Below are positions 1 through 8,942 of a stretch of DNA of 64,000 bases, in pieces. How positions within the stretch are numbered: the first letter of the stretch is position 1; each line of letters opens with the position of its first letter. Under the pieces are notes generated by a model. That model saw only the letters and a program-made list of their open reading frames with translations. It did no database searches and was not told the origin of the DNA. The stretch comes from Isachenkonia alkalipeptolytica (lineage in GTDB: Bacteria > Bacillota > Clostridia > Peptostreptococcales > T1SED10-28): NCBI RefSeq assembly GCF_009910325.1, contig NZ_SUMG01000005.1:1-64000 (forward strand), written 5' to 3'. A program made the translations under genes and the position numbers.

Positions 1-397
1 ACTTTTCCCCCTGGCTTTCAATATAGTTTTTTATAACCTCCAACGGGGCTCCTCCGGTTGTAAGTAAACAGTAACTCCTTGACCAAAAATGGTCTTTCCA
101 AAGTTTACTTCCTATGGCAGGATACTCTTTTTTCAAAAGTCTTGAACTAGCGCTTTTATAGGCGTTGATAAACTTCGAAAGTTCACTGTTGGGATGCCCT
201 CTGAAAAGAATATGAACATGGTCTTGATCATGATTCCATTCCACTAGTGTGATATTGTAGTTCGGTGCTATATAAGAAAAAATTTCTTTTGCTCGTTCTG
301 AAACTTTCCCATCAAAGACTTTGCGTCGATATTTGCTGACCAATACCAGATGATAATTCATCAGAAACACTGAATGTTTATTGCTATCCAACTGCAT
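1..397 (-). mobile_element. tnpA: IS200/IS605-family transposase TnpA, 3' end cut by window edge
   Basis: The frame opens with ATG at 397 behind an AGGTGAG ribosome site and stays open to base 1, so the last residues lie outside the window. About 132 residues are visible. The HUH motif (HVHILF) and the downstream tyrosine region (NYIESQ) are those of Y1 single-strand DNA transposases of the IS200/IS605 family, which cut and rejoin single-stranded element ends. The frame is intact as far as it can be seen, so the enzyme may be active. No tnpB is present on the visible side. Family assignment is firm; whether it is a mobile IS or a domesticated REP-associated copy cannot be told. Confidence 0.9.
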
Positions 398-437
398 GAT
401 TCTCACCTCGTTTAGGTATAATCTACTGATCTATTTA

Positions 438-545
438 TACCCATTTTTCAAGCTCAAAACCACCGATTCATCTCCCACCTACGCGCTCACTTTGTGAGTA
501 AGGAAGGCTAAGAGGAGGGAGACTTCTCGGCATTGCGGTTAAACT
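438..545 (-). other. Structured region upstream of tnpA, possible IS end or omegaRNA-like remnant
   Basis: On either strand this stretch can fold into a long arm: 471-480 pairs with 513-522 with one mismatch, an inner CTCAC/GTGAG hairpin (486-490 with 494-498, loop TTT) sits inside it, and AACC and CCG pieces near 438-466 can pair with GCGGTT near 535-541. Subterminal hairpins are typical of IS200/IS605 ends, and structured guide RNAs are typical of the TnpB branch of this family. Here it lies directly upstream of tnpA on the same strand with no tnpB. Structure is visible; function is inferred. Confidence 0.4.
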
Positions 546-550
546 CAAAG

Positions 551-582
551 AAAAAAGAGAAGACCTCGGTCTTCTCTTTTTT
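551..582. terminator. Bidirectional rho-independent terminator
   Basis: A 15-bp perfect stem with a 2-base loop (551-565 with 568-582) ends in T-runs on both strands. It lies 44 bases beyond the stop codon of the sulfatase gene on the minus strand and insulates it from the IS region. Confidence 0.85.
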
Positions 583-626
583 CTTTTTTTATTGCCGGGA
601 TTGTTTGATGCAGAACTCCCATCTCA

Positions 627-2420
627 TTATTGTCGTATTCGATTAATCTCTTTATTGGAATTCGGTATGCCCCGGAGATGTTTCGCCTCATATACCAGCT
701 GATCTCGAATACTGCCGTATAAACTCAGGACTTCCCGGTATTCTTCCGTTTCCTGATCGTATCGATTCCCCTGGGGATCTTTCAGATAGCTGTTGGTTAT
801 TAAGGGGGCCCGCTGATGAATTCCGGATATGGCCTCCATATGCTGGGGTTTTTCCGTATTGGCTTCTTCAAGAATTAGGGGGCTTAGAAAAGATGCATTT
901 TTCAAGGGTTTTTCCTGTTCTTCATCGGAATAATTCGACCATAGTATATAGGGAACCGTGTGAAGTCTCAGATCGTCCTGAAGTTCTTCCGGTGTTTCCT
1001 CTCCTATCAGTCCCAAATCCCGATAAATACTATAATTATCCCCGAGCATGGGCAGATGATCGCTGAAAAACAATAGCAGAGTAGGTTCCTCCCAGTCTCT
1101 TAAGAACTCCACTAATCTTTTTAAGGCCTGGTCCGAGTGGTAGGTTCCATCGGTAAAAATTTGTAACATTTCCTCCTCTTGGTCTTCCAGGTCCGTCTCA
1201 AAATCTATGACCGGGGGATTTCTTCTTTCGTTATAGGGTCCATGGTTTTGCATGGTAACAGTGAAACTGAAAACCGGTTCCTCCGTAGATTTCAGTTGTT
1301 TAATCAGCTCATCGGTTATCACTTCATCGGAAATAAAGGGTCCTAAGGTTTCGGCCCCTTCCAGATCCTCTTTAAACTTGGTTTCCTGGAAACCCAGCCG
1401 GGGGTAGACTTCTTCCCGTTCATAATACCAGGAATGGTAAGGATGAAGGGCCTTGGTTTGGTACCCCGCTTCCCGGAAAACAGAAGCCAAAGAGGGCAGT
1501 CGATAGTCTATTTCCTCCCGGTACACCATATGCCAGTCATTGGGATAGTTCTTCAAGGTAAGCCCCGTTAGAACTTCAAACTCGGAGTTCGCCGTTCCTC
1601 CTCCAAACACCGGAACATAGATATCCCCATGAATACTTTCCTCCTTTAAACTGTCAAAATATGCAATGGGATTTTGCGAGTACTCCACATCCAGTTCCTT
1701 CACATCCCAGAAGGATTCGCTCATGATGATAATCACATTCGGGTCTTCTTCCTTGACGGCTTTTTCCCGGTCCCCCTCTTCGGAACTTTCTTCCTCGGAG
1801 GCTATTTGCTCTTCGATTTCATCCCAGCCCACGGGTCTTACCACCTCTTGATACCCGATGGATCGGGGAAGGGAATATATGAATCCCAGCTCCCAGGGGC
1901 TATGACTTTCTGCATAAATGCCATTTCCGATTACGATCAGTCCGAGACAGAATACAAAGGAGATCCCAACGTGTTTTTTGATTTCCTTAAAAGGAATGGC
2001 TCCTAACCATTTTCTCACAAGGAAAAAGGCACCGATAACCACCGGGATTTTAAACAGGGCCAAAAATACCCATCTTATCGTCCAGAATTCCGGCAGCAAT
2101 ACCCAAAGTTCCCGTAATAGGAAAAAATCATTGAGCATAAAGGGCACACTTCTCAAACTGAATTTATTGGCATTGACGATCCCGATAATGACACTGAACA
2201 TGAGTACAAACCAAACGCTGACATCCAACCGCCGAAATAAAAAGGCAAAAAACAACGTTAACCCCACCAGTACCGCGAGGTTCAATAAAAACATAAAGGG
2301 ATGGTTGATTAACCAAGTCGCCACGGAGGCGATTTCCGTTCGAAAAAGGTATTCACTAAGTAAAATAGGTAAAATCATAATCAAACTGATCTTCCATAAA
2401 TATCGATGGGGAGCATTCAT
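627..2420 (-). CDS. LTA synthase family sulfatase (membrane phosphoglycerol transferase type)
   Basis: This 597-residue protein has about five hydrophobic segments in its first 200 residues and then an extracellular alkaline-phosphatase-superfamily domain. Visible family landmarks are NVIIIMSESFWD (metal-binding Glu), GGGTANSEFE (the threonine that serves as nucleophile in LtaS-type enzymes) and FFSDHLPML (metal-binding Asp-His). Such enzymes move glycerol-phosphate from phosphatidylglycerol onto lipoteichoic acid or related envelope polymers. ATG at 2420 follows GAGGTG by seven bases. It stands alone, with a terminator downstream. The exact acceptor cannot be read from sequence; a phosphoethanolamine-transferase-like role is less likely. 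Confidence 0.85.
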   Translation of the reverse strand: MNAPHRYLWKISLIMILPILLSEYLFRTEIASVATWLINHPFMFLLNLAVLVGLTLFFAFLFRRLDVSVWFVLMFSVIIGIVNANKFSLRSVPFMLNDFFLLRELWVLLPEFWTIRWVFLALFKIPVVIGAFFLVRKWLGAIPFKEIKKHVGISFVFCLGLIVIGNGIYAESHSPWELGFIYSLPRSIGYQEVVRPVGWDEIEEQIASEEESSEEGDREKAVKEEDPNVIIIMSESFWDVKELDVEYSQNPIAYFDSLKEESIHGDIYVPVFGGGTANSEFEVLTGLTLKNYPNDWHMVYREEIDYRLPSLASVFREAGYQTKALHPYHSWYYEREEVYPRLGFQETKFKEDLEGAETLGPFISDEVITDELIKQLKSTEEPVFSFTVTMQNHGPYNERRNPPVIDFETDLEDQEEEMLQIFTDGTYHSDQALKRLVEFLRDWEEPTLLLFFSDHLPMLGDNYSIYRDLGLIGEETPEELQDDLRLHTVPYILWSNYSDEEQEKPLKNASFLSPLILEEANTEKPQHMEAISGIHQRAPLITNSYLKDPQGNRYDQETEEYREVLSLYGSIRDQLVYEAKHLRGIPNSNKEINRIRQ

Positions 2421-2669
2421 GATGGTACACCTCAGTTTCTGTAAGTTTCTTTTGCCTTTTATTCGATTGAAAAATTAAACTGAAATTAAAGTGAAATTAA
2501 TTTGCATATTTTTTCTTTTATTTTAATTTTATCATCCTTGAGAACTTTTTTCAATCAGCAAGTTTGCTTTGGCCCCCTTCGCAAAGCGCCTTAATAAATG
2601 ATATACTATAATTAAATATACCTATACGCTTTCCGATTCTGTTATTCCCCCTGAAGGAGGCTTTCTCTA

Positions 2670-3002
2670 ATGAAGAATGAAGCTGTTATATCGCCGAAAA
2701 AGAGATATTACTATCATATTGACCACATCGATGATGCCGTGAACCAAAAGAAAATCCATGGAGCGTTTCTGGTCACCCATGTCTCCACCTTAGAGCTTGT
2801 GATCGCTTCTACGGAAGATCTTCTGCAAGTAGGAGATATTTACACCTTCCTGTTTCGCTTTGAGCAGGTTCCCTACAATATGATGGGGAAAGTCACTTCT
2901 AAAACCCAGCGGGGCGAGCGGATGGAATATATTATGGAACTGATCAACCCCAGCAATGATTACCGGAAAACTATAAAAAATTATTCTTCACAGCAGGAAT
3001 AA
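2670..3002 (+). CDS. Small PilZ-like protein, function unknown
   Basis: This 110-residue soluble protein starts at ATG 2670 behind a good GAAGGAGG site. Its middle and C-terminal part (GDIYTFLFRF, then MMGKV and YIMELI) has the alternating strands expected of a PilZ beta barrel. The usual cyclic-di-GMP ligands (RxxxR and DxSxxG) are not evident, so nucleotide binding is doubtful. It is transcribed away from the sulfatase and stands 450 bases from the end of the Tad locus, which makes an envelope or motility-related role thinkable but unproven. It could equally be an unrelated small barrel protein. Confidence 0.55.
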   Translation: MKNEAVISPKKRYYYHIDHIDDAVNQKKIHGAFLVTHVSTLELVIASTEDLLQVGDIYTFLFRFEQVPYNMMGKVTSKTQRGERMEYIMELINPSNDYRKTIKNYSSQQE

Positions 3003-3012
3003 TTTATAAAAA

Positions 3013-3084
3013 GTGTACCAGGGGGTCGGACCCGGTGGTACAAAAAATGAAAAATGTACCACAGGGTCCGACCCCCTGGTACAC
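3013..3084. repeat. Long palindromic repeat with GGGTCGGACCC core
   Basis: Two 30-base arms (3013-3042 and 3055-3084) are inverted copies differing at one position, with a 12-base A-rich loop between them. Each arm has GTGTACCA at its outer end and itself contains the near-palindrome GGGGTCGGACCC. It lies between two convergent genes. This kind of intergenic palindrome resembles REP/BIME elements mobilised by TnpA-like Y1 transposases. It has no coding content. Confidence 0.8.
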
Positions 3085-3086
3085 AA

Positions 3087-3116
3087 AAGCCGCTAAAGAG
3101 TTTTCTTTAGCGGCTT
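3087..3116 (-). terminator. Terminator of the tad locus
   Basis: A perfect 12-bp stem (3087-3098 with 3105-3116) with a 6-base loop is followed on the minus strand by TTTTGTG. It overlaps the last codon of the DUF192 gene by two bases, marking the end of the pilus operon. Confidence 0.75.
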
Positions 3117-3444
3117 ACTTTATTTCCAGTCGTTCATCCACATGGTAATCTTCAAAGGTTCCTGCGGCTGCTTCCAACACCATTTTAGCTCCCTTTACCG
3201 GGAAGATAACTTTCCCCGGTTGCAAGGATAGTTCCCGTTTAATAATTACTTTTTCCGCATTCAGAAACAAGACATCGATGGGAAAGTGCATAAAGAAAGT
3301 ATGTACGCTGTTGCAGGGTTGAATCAACAGGGACTCATGCTTCGGTTCCCGTTGAAACATATAACCCAGAAATCTTCTTTTGAAGGTATCGGCCACATGG
3401 ACCTCCAGGGTTTTGTTAATGGTAATGTTGATCGTTTTTTCCAT
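3115..3444 (-). CDS. DUF192 family protein at the end of the tad operon
   Basis: A protein of about 109 residues of the DUF192 family, recognised by the SLLIQPCNSVHTFFMHFPIDV-type core, where a Cys and a His-rich turn are followed by PID, and by the terminal barrel strands. ATG at 3444 is chosen over an upstream ATG at 3462 because AGGAGG lies eight bases before it; only one base separates it from the tadC stop. DUF192 genes are often found beside Tad loci in Gram-positive bacteria, but no biochemical role is established. There is no signal peptide with this start. Confidence 0.8.
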   Translation of the reverse strand: MEKTINITINKTLEVHVADTFKRRFLGYMFQREPKHESLLIQPCNSVHTFFMHFPIDVLFLNAEKVIIKRELSLQPGKVIFPVKGAKMVLEAAAGTFEDYHVDERLEIK

Positions 3445-3445
3445 C

Positions 3446-4369
3446 TTACAGACCTCCTGCAAACATTTCCATCATTTGAATCACCACAGGCCCCAGGATG
3501 ATAATGAAAATTGCGGGAAAGATAAAAAACACCAAGGGAAACAGCATCTTTACCGGGGCCTTCATGGCCTTTTCCCGAACCACCTGTTTACGGTGCTCCC
3601 TAAGATTGTCGGACTCGATGCGAAGCACTTTTCCAAGACTTACCCCAAGCTCATCGGCTTGAATAATGGAGGTGATGAACATGGAAAGCTCCTCTACTTC
3701 GCAGCGGTTGCTCATGTTTCTTAGAGCCACTTTCCGTTCAATACCCATTCGAATTTCCTTTAAACTTTTCCCGAACTCATCGCAAAGATCCCCCTGAATA
3801 TTGGATACCACCCGGGCCATGGCGCCGTCAAAGGAAAGACCCGCTTCCACACTGACGGTAATCAGATCTAAGGTATAGGGAAGGTCCCGCAGAATTCGCT
3901 CTCGACGGGCGGTCACTTTTCTTGAGAGGAAGAAGTTGAAAAAGACGTTTACAAAAAGAAGCATGAATAAAAACATCAGAAAGGCAGCGATCACATTTTC
4001 CGATTCTGTGTAGACCAGGGCTCCTAGAGAGGAGGCCACAATCAGCATCAGCATGCCCTTAATATATAACCACTTTTCCTTGGTTCCGTTTTTCAAAAGC
4101 CCGGCGGATTCCAGTTTCCGCTGAAAATTTTCTATGTTTTTAGAGGGGGTGGTCCGTACCATCATCCGGGTAATCCCTTGATAAACGGGCTTAAGCATTC
4201 TTTCCATAAAGGACTTGTTTTCCCGATCTTCTTTTCCTTGAACGCCGTCATCCTGGATCTCATGGATCCTTTTTTCGATGTTTAACCGCTTCTTCCCAAT
4301 GATCAATAGTAATCCGTAAATCATTAAGAATGTGGATAAGAATAAAATAATGACGATCATATATAGCAT
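3446..4369 (-). CDS. tadC: TadC-like type II secretion F-family membrane protein
   Basis: This 307-residue protein belongs to the GspF/TadC family that forms the inner-membrane platform of the Flp pilus machine. It has an N-terminal membrane segment, a pair of hydrophobic segments around residues 105-145, the cytoplasmic helical T2SSF domain (YTLDLITVSVEAGLSFDGA, then the mirrored EVEELSMFITSIIQADELG) and a hydrophobic C-terminal hairpin. It follows tadB by 12 bases. Together with TadB it should couple TadA ATP hydrolysis to pilin insertion. Confidence 0.9.
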   Translation of the reverse strand: MLYMIVIILFLSTFLMIYGLLLIIGKKRLNIEKRIHEIQDDGVQGKEDRENKSFMERMLKPVYQGITRMMVRTTPSKNIENFQRKLESAGLLKNGTKEKWLYIKGMLMLIVASSLGALVYTESENVIAAFLMFLFMLLFVNVFFNFFLSRKVTARRERILRDLPYTLDLITVSVEAGLSFDGAMARVVSNIQGDLCDEFGKSLKEIRMGIERKVALRNMSNRCEVEELSMFITSIIQADELGVSLGKVLRIESDNLREHRKQVVREKAMKAPVKMLFPLVFFIFPAIFIIILGPVVIQMMEMFAGGL

Positions 4370-4381
4370 CCCGAACCCCTC

Positions 4382-5353
4382 CTATAGATCAATATTGATG
4401 ATTTTTCGAATAAACATAATCCCCATCAGCTGACTGATTACCGCGCCGCCTACCATTACCAGTCCTAAGGTCTCGGTGAAAAGCGTACTCATATACTCGG
4501 GATTTAAGGCGTAAATCGCAATCCCCAGCAAAATCGGAAGCAGGGTTACGATCACCCCTGAGAGTTTTCCCTGAGCGGTTAAGGTCTTCACTTCGTTTCG
4601 AATGGCCTGTCTTGAGCGTATGGTCTCGGATATGTTATCCAGGATTTCCGCTAAATTTCCCCCGATATCCTTTTGGATTAAAATCGCATTCATCATAAGG
4701 CGAAGGTCTTCGGATTCCATTCTTTCCATTAAGTTTTTCAGGGCTTCCTCCTCGGAGATCCCCAGGCTCATTTCCTTTAAGAGCTTATTAAACTCTTTGG
4801 CGAAAGGACCCTTGGTTTCTTTGGTTACCACGGCAATAGACTGTAAAAAGGAGTACCCCGCCTTTAAGGAGTTTACCAGAATATTGATGCCGTCGGTTAG
4901 GTAATGATCAAACTCTTTGATCCGAGCCTTTTTCTTACGGTGAATAATAAGCTTCGGAGTATTCCAGATCAAAATCATGATCAAAAGGGTTGCCCCGGGA
5001 CTTCGCAGGATGACATGAATGAAAAATCCCAAAATTGCGGAGGAGAGGAGCTTGATGATGAAAAGCTCTTCTAAGGTCATGGGAATATCCGCTTTCACCA
5101 GTTCCCACTCCGTTGCCTTGGCTTTTTTCCGGTTCCATTGAAAGCTTGGCACCAAACCGGACAGTAGTTTAATCATCCCGGTTTTTTCCTGGCGACTTTT
5201 TTCCTTATTCTTTTTTTCCTTCGGCCGGTATTCTAAATTCTTCAATCGATCGATGGGCCGCTCCCGATTAAAAATCATGAAAAGCAGGGCAATGCCAAAG
5301 ATCCAGGTGGAAAGAAATGTAGTTAGGGTTATCAGGTATAGCATTATTATCAC
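4382..5353 (-). CDS. tadB: TadB-like type II secretion F-family membrane protein
   Basis: This 323-residue protein is the second GspF-type platform protein of the pilus. It has an N-terminal membrane helix, a basic linker (residues 45-75), central hydrophobic segments near 110-140, one T2SSF domain (YLTDGINILVNSLKAGYSF) and C-terminal membrane helices. ATG at 5353 follows a weak purine-rich site (GAAGGTGATAAT) 18 bases after the tadA stop. The order tadA-tadB-tadC matches the canonical tad operon. Confidence 0.9.
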   Translation of the reverse strand: MIIMLYLITLTTFLSTWIFGIALLFMIFNRERPIDRLKNLEYRPKEKKNKEKSRQEKTGMIKLLSGLVPSFQWNRKKAKATEWELVKADIPMTLEELFIIKLLSSAILGFFIHVILRSPGATLLIMILIWNTPKLIIHRKKKARIKEFDHYLTDGINILVNSLKAGYSFLQSIAVVTKETKGPFAKEFNKLLKEMSLGISEEEALKNLMERMESEDLRLMMNAILIQKDIGGNLAEILDNISETIRSRQAIRNEVKTLTAQGKLSGVIVTLLPILLGIAIYALNPEYMSTLFTETLGLVMVGGAVISQLMGIMFIRKIINIDL

Positions 5354-5371
5354 CTTCGGTTTTTATTTTTC

Positions 5372-6700
5372 TTAAGATAATAAGTCCGTGGGAATATTGA
5401 TCCCCTGCTCTTTCAATCGTTTAACAAATTTCGGCATGATCCCCGTGGAGACAAACTCTCCCTTCACTTTTCCCTTATTATCCAAACCCTGCTGCTGAAA
5501 AACATAGATGTCCTGAAGAATAATCACATCCCCTTCCATTCCCTGGACTTCGGTAATGTGGGTAATCTTTCGGCTGCCGTCCATCAGTCTGGACTGTTGC
5601 ACGATCAAATCGATGGCCGAGGCCGCTTGATCCCGAATGGCCCGAATGGGAAGATTCATTCCCGACATCAGCACCATGGTCTCAATTCTTGAGAGCATAT
5701 CCCTTGGGGAGTTGGCATGGCCCGTGGTTAGAGACCCGTCATGACCGGTGTTCATGGCCTGGAGCATGTCCAGAGCCTCCCCGGAACGAACCTCTCCAAC
5801 GATGATCCGGTCCGGCCGCATACGCAGGGAGTTCTTGACCAAATCCCGAATGGCAATCTCTCCTTTTCCTTCCAGATTCGACGGCCGACTTTCCAGGCGT
5901 ACCACATGATCCTGGGGGAGCTGAAGCTCCGCCGCATCCTCGATGGTCACAATCCGCTCATCATGGGGAATGAAGTTGGACAGTACGTTTAAGGTGGTGG
6001 TTTTTCCGCTCCCGGTACCGCCGGATACTACCACGTTCAGCCGTCCTTCGATACAAATGCGAAGCAGTTCCGCCATTTTCGTATTCAAGGTGGTAAAATT
6101 GATCAGGTCATCCACTTTAAAGGGGTCCTCGGCAAACTTCCGTATGGTAATGGAAGGGCCGTCAATGGCCAGGGGAGGAATGATGGCATTTACCCGAGAC
6201 CCGTTAGGAAGTCTCGCGTCCACCATGGGAGAGCTTTCATCGATCCGTCTTCCGATGGGGGCCACGATTTTTTTGATCACATGGAGGACGTGGTTATCAT
6301 TTTTAAATTTTGCATCGCTTAGGGTAAGCTTTCCGCTACGCTCCACGTAAACCTTATCGGCGCTGTTTACCATGATTTCCGTAACCTGCTCATCGGCAAG
6401 GAGTCCCGTGATCGGTCCGAAACCGATAATCTCATCCAACAGTTCCTCTTTGATCTTTCGCTTTTGATGGGTGGTCATATTTAGAGATTCTTCTTCAATA
6501 TGTTTATATAAAATGCCGTTAATTTCTTCCTTTAGCTCTTCATTGGAGTCCGCAATATCATTAAAGTCAATGTCCAAATCTTCAATGACCCGGTTTTGAA
6601 TCTTCATCTTCAGTTCTACGTAGGGGTCTATTTGGGGCTCCTGATTTTTCGGCAGTTTCTTTTCCGCCGGTTTTTCTTCCAATCGTTTAATCAAGGACAT
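5372..6700 (-). CDS. tadA: TadA/CpaF pilus assembly ATPase
   Basis: This 442-residue ATPase of the CpaF/TadA branch of type II/IV secretion ATPases powers Flp pilus extension. An N-terminal helical domain (up to about residue 110) precedes the nucleotide-binding core with Walker [10 protein letters not shown] near residue 229, an Asp box ([10 protein letters not shown]), a Walker B-like [11 protein letters not shown] and the His box ([13 protein letters not shown]). All catalytic elements are intact. It is placed 10 bases after tadZ. The enzyme acts as a cytoplasmic hexamer docked on TadB and TadC. Confidence 0.95.
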   Translation of the reverse strand: MSLIKRLEEKPAEKKLPKNQEPQIDPYVELKMKIQNRVIEDLDIDFNDIADSNEELKEEINGILYKHIEEESLNMTTHQKRKIKEELLDEIIGFGPITGLLADEQVTEIMVNSADKVYVERSGKLTLSDAKFKNDNHVLHVIKKIVAPIGRRIDESSPMVDARLPNGSRVNAIIPPLAIDGPSITIRKFAEDPFKVDDLINFTTLNTKMAELLRICIEGRLNVVVSGGTGSGKTTTLNVLSNFIPHDERIVTIEDAAELQLPQDHVVRLESRPSNLEGKGEIAIRDLVKNSLRMRPDRIIVGEVRSGEALDMLQAMNTGHDGSLTTGHANSPRDMLSRIETMVLMSGMNLPIRAIRDQAASAIDLIVQQSRLMDGSRKITHITEVQGMEGDVIILQDIYVFQQQGLDNKGKVKGEFVSTGIMPKFVKRLKEQGINIPTDLLS

Positions 6701-6710
6701 TTTTTCACCT

Positions 6711-7862
6711 CTATTCTAAAATGCCGTTGCACATGGCTTCGATGGCTTTTTCGATTTTCGTTTTTCCCAGTCTTCCTTTGCCCGCAAAGGGTTCTCCCCG
6801 GTTTACGGAAAGACTGACGATTTTTTCCTCGTCGGGAATCATGGCGTAAATCCCGTCTTTAAACACCGCCTCCACATCCCCTTTACTGACGCCGAATTTG
6901 GTGTTGTATCGATTGATGACCAGTTTTACTTTGTTTTGATCGTAACCCAGGGACTCCATAACATTCAGCCCCAGCTTCGTATTTTTCAACGAGGCGATCT
7001 CCATGGTGGACACAAAGAAAATTCGCTCTGCATGGTCCAGAATATATAGGGTATTGTCATCAAAATTAATCCCCGTATCCACAATGATGATGTCATACTT
7101 CGGTTTGAGAGTCTTTAGGATTCTTTCAATGCTGGCTTTACTGATATACTCCGCCGCTTCCGGCTTCCCCGGGGCAAAGAGCATATCCAGGTTTTCATTA
7201 TATTCATAGAGATAGGGCTCGATTTCCTGATGGGTGTTCAGCTGTCCCTCATCCACCAGATCCAAAATTGTTTGCTCGTTGTACTTATTGACTAAAATGG
7301 AAATATCGCTGAACTGCAGGTCCAAATCCAGCAGCAGGACTTTTTGATTTTTCTCCTGACTGAGGGTAATGGCACTGTTTAAGGATAAAATAGACTTTCC
7401 CACCCCTCCTTTGGAACTGAAGTAGGTCAGGAGCTTTCCTTCCCTTTCCTTTTCTTCCTTAGGCACAATGTTTTTTTGCATTTCCCGGTGCCTCTGATGG
7501 GTGGTTTTGATGGTCTCCACCAGTCCCTCATAGTTAAAAGGCTTGATGATAAATTCCTTGGCCCCGTGAAACATGGCTTTTTTCAAGTACTCCGCCTCGC
7601 CTTGCACCGACATCATGATTACCGCAACCCCGGGGTACTCCTTGGTAATTTGTTCCGTGGCCTCCAGGCCATTTAGTACCGGCATATTAATGTCCATCAG
7701 GACAATATCCGGCTTTACCGTTGGAATCAGGTCCAGGGCTTCCTGACCGTTCCCTGCGGATCCCACCACTTCAAAAGTGTCGGCTTCCAAACTTAAGGTT
7801 TTTTTCACCACATTGACGATATCTTCCACATCATCGGCTATTAAAATTTTTATCTTTTCCAT
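6711..7862 (-). CDS. tadZ: TadZ/CpaE-like protein: receiver domain fused to MinD-type ATPase
   Basis: The protein has 383 residues. Residues 1-125 form a response-regulator receiver domain with acidic pocket DD near 10-11, likely phospho-acceptor Asp57 (LMDINMPV) and the conserved Lys near 107. Residues from about 145 form a ParA/MinD ATPase with a deviant Walker A (KGGVGKS, 151-157). TadZ proteins position the pilus machine at a cell site. In many TadZ proteins the receiver domain is degenerate; here the phosphorylation residues look intact, so it may be a true phosphorylation target, perhaps linked to the nearby sensor kinase. Start ATG 7862 has an AGGGGCG site. Confidence 0.9.
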   Translation of the reverse strand: MEKIKILIADDVEDIVNVVKKTLSLEADTFEVVGSAGNGQEALDLIPTVKPDIVLMDINMPVLNGLEATEQITKEYPGVAVIMMSVQGEAEYLKKAMFHGAKEFIIKPFNYEGLVETIKTTHQRHREMQKNIVPKEEKEREGKLLTYFSSKGGVGKSILSLNSAITLSQEKNQKVLLLDLDLQFSDISILVNKYNEQTILDLVDEGQLNTHQEIEPYLYEYNENLDMLFAPGKPEAAEYISKASIERILKTLKPKYDIIIVDTGINFDDNTLYILDHAERIFFVSTMEIASLKNTKLGLNVMESLGYDQNKVKLVINRYNTKFGVSKGDVEAVFKDGIYAMIPDEEKIVSLSVNRGEPFAGKGRLGKTKIEKAIEAMCNGILE

Positions 7863-7876
7863 ATGATCGCCCCTTG

Positions 7877-8932
7877 CTAGTCTGCTGCCGGTATTTTTAA
7901 CACCCGTCCGGTAACTATCAAACTTCGGTTTTCAATATCATTAGCTTCTTCAATCAGTTGGTATTTTCTGTGATCTCCGTAAACTTCCCGGGCAATACTA
8001 AACAGAGTATCCCCCCGCTTTACCCGGTAATAGCTGTATTCCTCTTCCGGAGAATCTTCCTCTTGACCCGAGTCCCCGGTGTTATCTTCATCCCCGGAAT
8101 TTTCTTGGTCTTCCTCTTCCTCTTCGCCTTTCTCTTCTTCCGAGTCCGCTTCTTCCGGGCCTTGATCGGTTTCCGCTTTTTCATCCTCTCCCAGGAACAC
8201 CCCTTTGTGGTTGATGCTTAACTGCTCCCACTGGGCCCCTTCAGTATCAGGCATATCTTCATCCTCTAAGGGACGGAGGGCCACATCGATGCTTCCCACA
8301 TTTTCCGCCAGTACCATGATCTCCACTTGATCCACGGGCACCGCCAAGGTCAGTAAAAAACCTCCGGGAACTTCTGACCCGTTACTTCCTTCCTCCCGAT
8401 TCATTTGCTTATCGATGGCCAGGACTTCCAATCGCTGTAAAAACATTTTTGCCATCTCGGGATTAATGGTTTCTTCATCCTCTTCCCTTTCTCCGATATA
8501 GACCACTACATCCACAAAGTCCCCGGCTTTAATTAAATGGGCCACCCCCGATCCTCCCGTTACCCCGATGGACAGCGCCCGGTGGTTTTCCGGAATTCGA
8601 AGGCTGAGTTCGCTGTGGCTTTCATCCACCAGTTTTTCCCGGTAGAACCCTTCATTTTCCACAATGGTCTCCTTGGAGTACTGTCCCACAATATCTTCCC
8701 GTTGATTCATATAGTTTGCAAATAAACTGTTATGCTCCACTTCAATTTCCTTGATCATACTTCCCTCAATCAGAGTTCTTGGAGGGATCGTCTCCGCCGC
8801 TACCAACACCCCGACTTTTTCGGTTTCCGCTTGGGGGGCCTCTAAGCTTCTAAGATACATAAACCCCAGGGAAGCGGTGAGTACCGCTAATAAAAAGGCG
8901 ATTAAAATCAGTTTTTGCTGTGTGCTTTTCAT
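7877..8932 (-). CDS. cpaB: CpaB/RcpC-like pilus protein with C-terminal LysM domain
   Basis: This 351-residue protein has one N-terminal membrane helix (about residues 9-26), then a SAF/CpaB region (VAAETIPPRTLIEGSMIKEI and LRIPENHRALSIGV), a very acidic Glu/Asp-rich linker of about 60 residues (roughly 235-297), and a C-terminal LysM domain from about 299 (YRVKRGDTLFSIAREVYGD). CpaB/RcpC proteins in Gram-negative bacteria work with the outer-membrane secretin, which is absent here. The LysM domain binds peptidoglycan, so this protein probably ties the pilus machine to the cell wall. It sits 14 bases before tadZ and 10 bases after the tadG-like gene. The domain call is firm, the anchoring role is inferred. 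Confidence 0.9.
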   Translation of the reverse strand: MKSTQQKLILIAFLLAVLTASLGFMYLRSLEAPQAETEKVGVLVAAETIPPRTLIEGSMIKEIEVEHNSLFANYMNQREDIVGQYSKETIVENEGFYREKLVDESHSELSLRIPENHRALSIGVTGGSGVAHLIKAGDFVDVVVYIGEREEDEETINPEMAKMFLQRLEVLAIDKQMNREEGSNGSEVPGGFLLTLAVPVDQVEIMVLAENVGSIDVALRPLEDEDMPDTEGAQWEQLSINHKGVFLGEDEKAETDQGPEEADSEEEKGEEEEEDQENSGDEDNTGDSGQEEDSPEEEYSYYRVKRGDTLFSIAREVYGDHRKYQLIEEANDIENRSLIVTGRVLKIPAAD

Positions 8933-8942
8933 AATTCCACCT

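Noticed and set aside
1666-2478. Several plus-strand open frames inside the sulfatase gene
   Set aside because: They are antisense to a well conserved membrane enzyme and rich in low-complexity residues.
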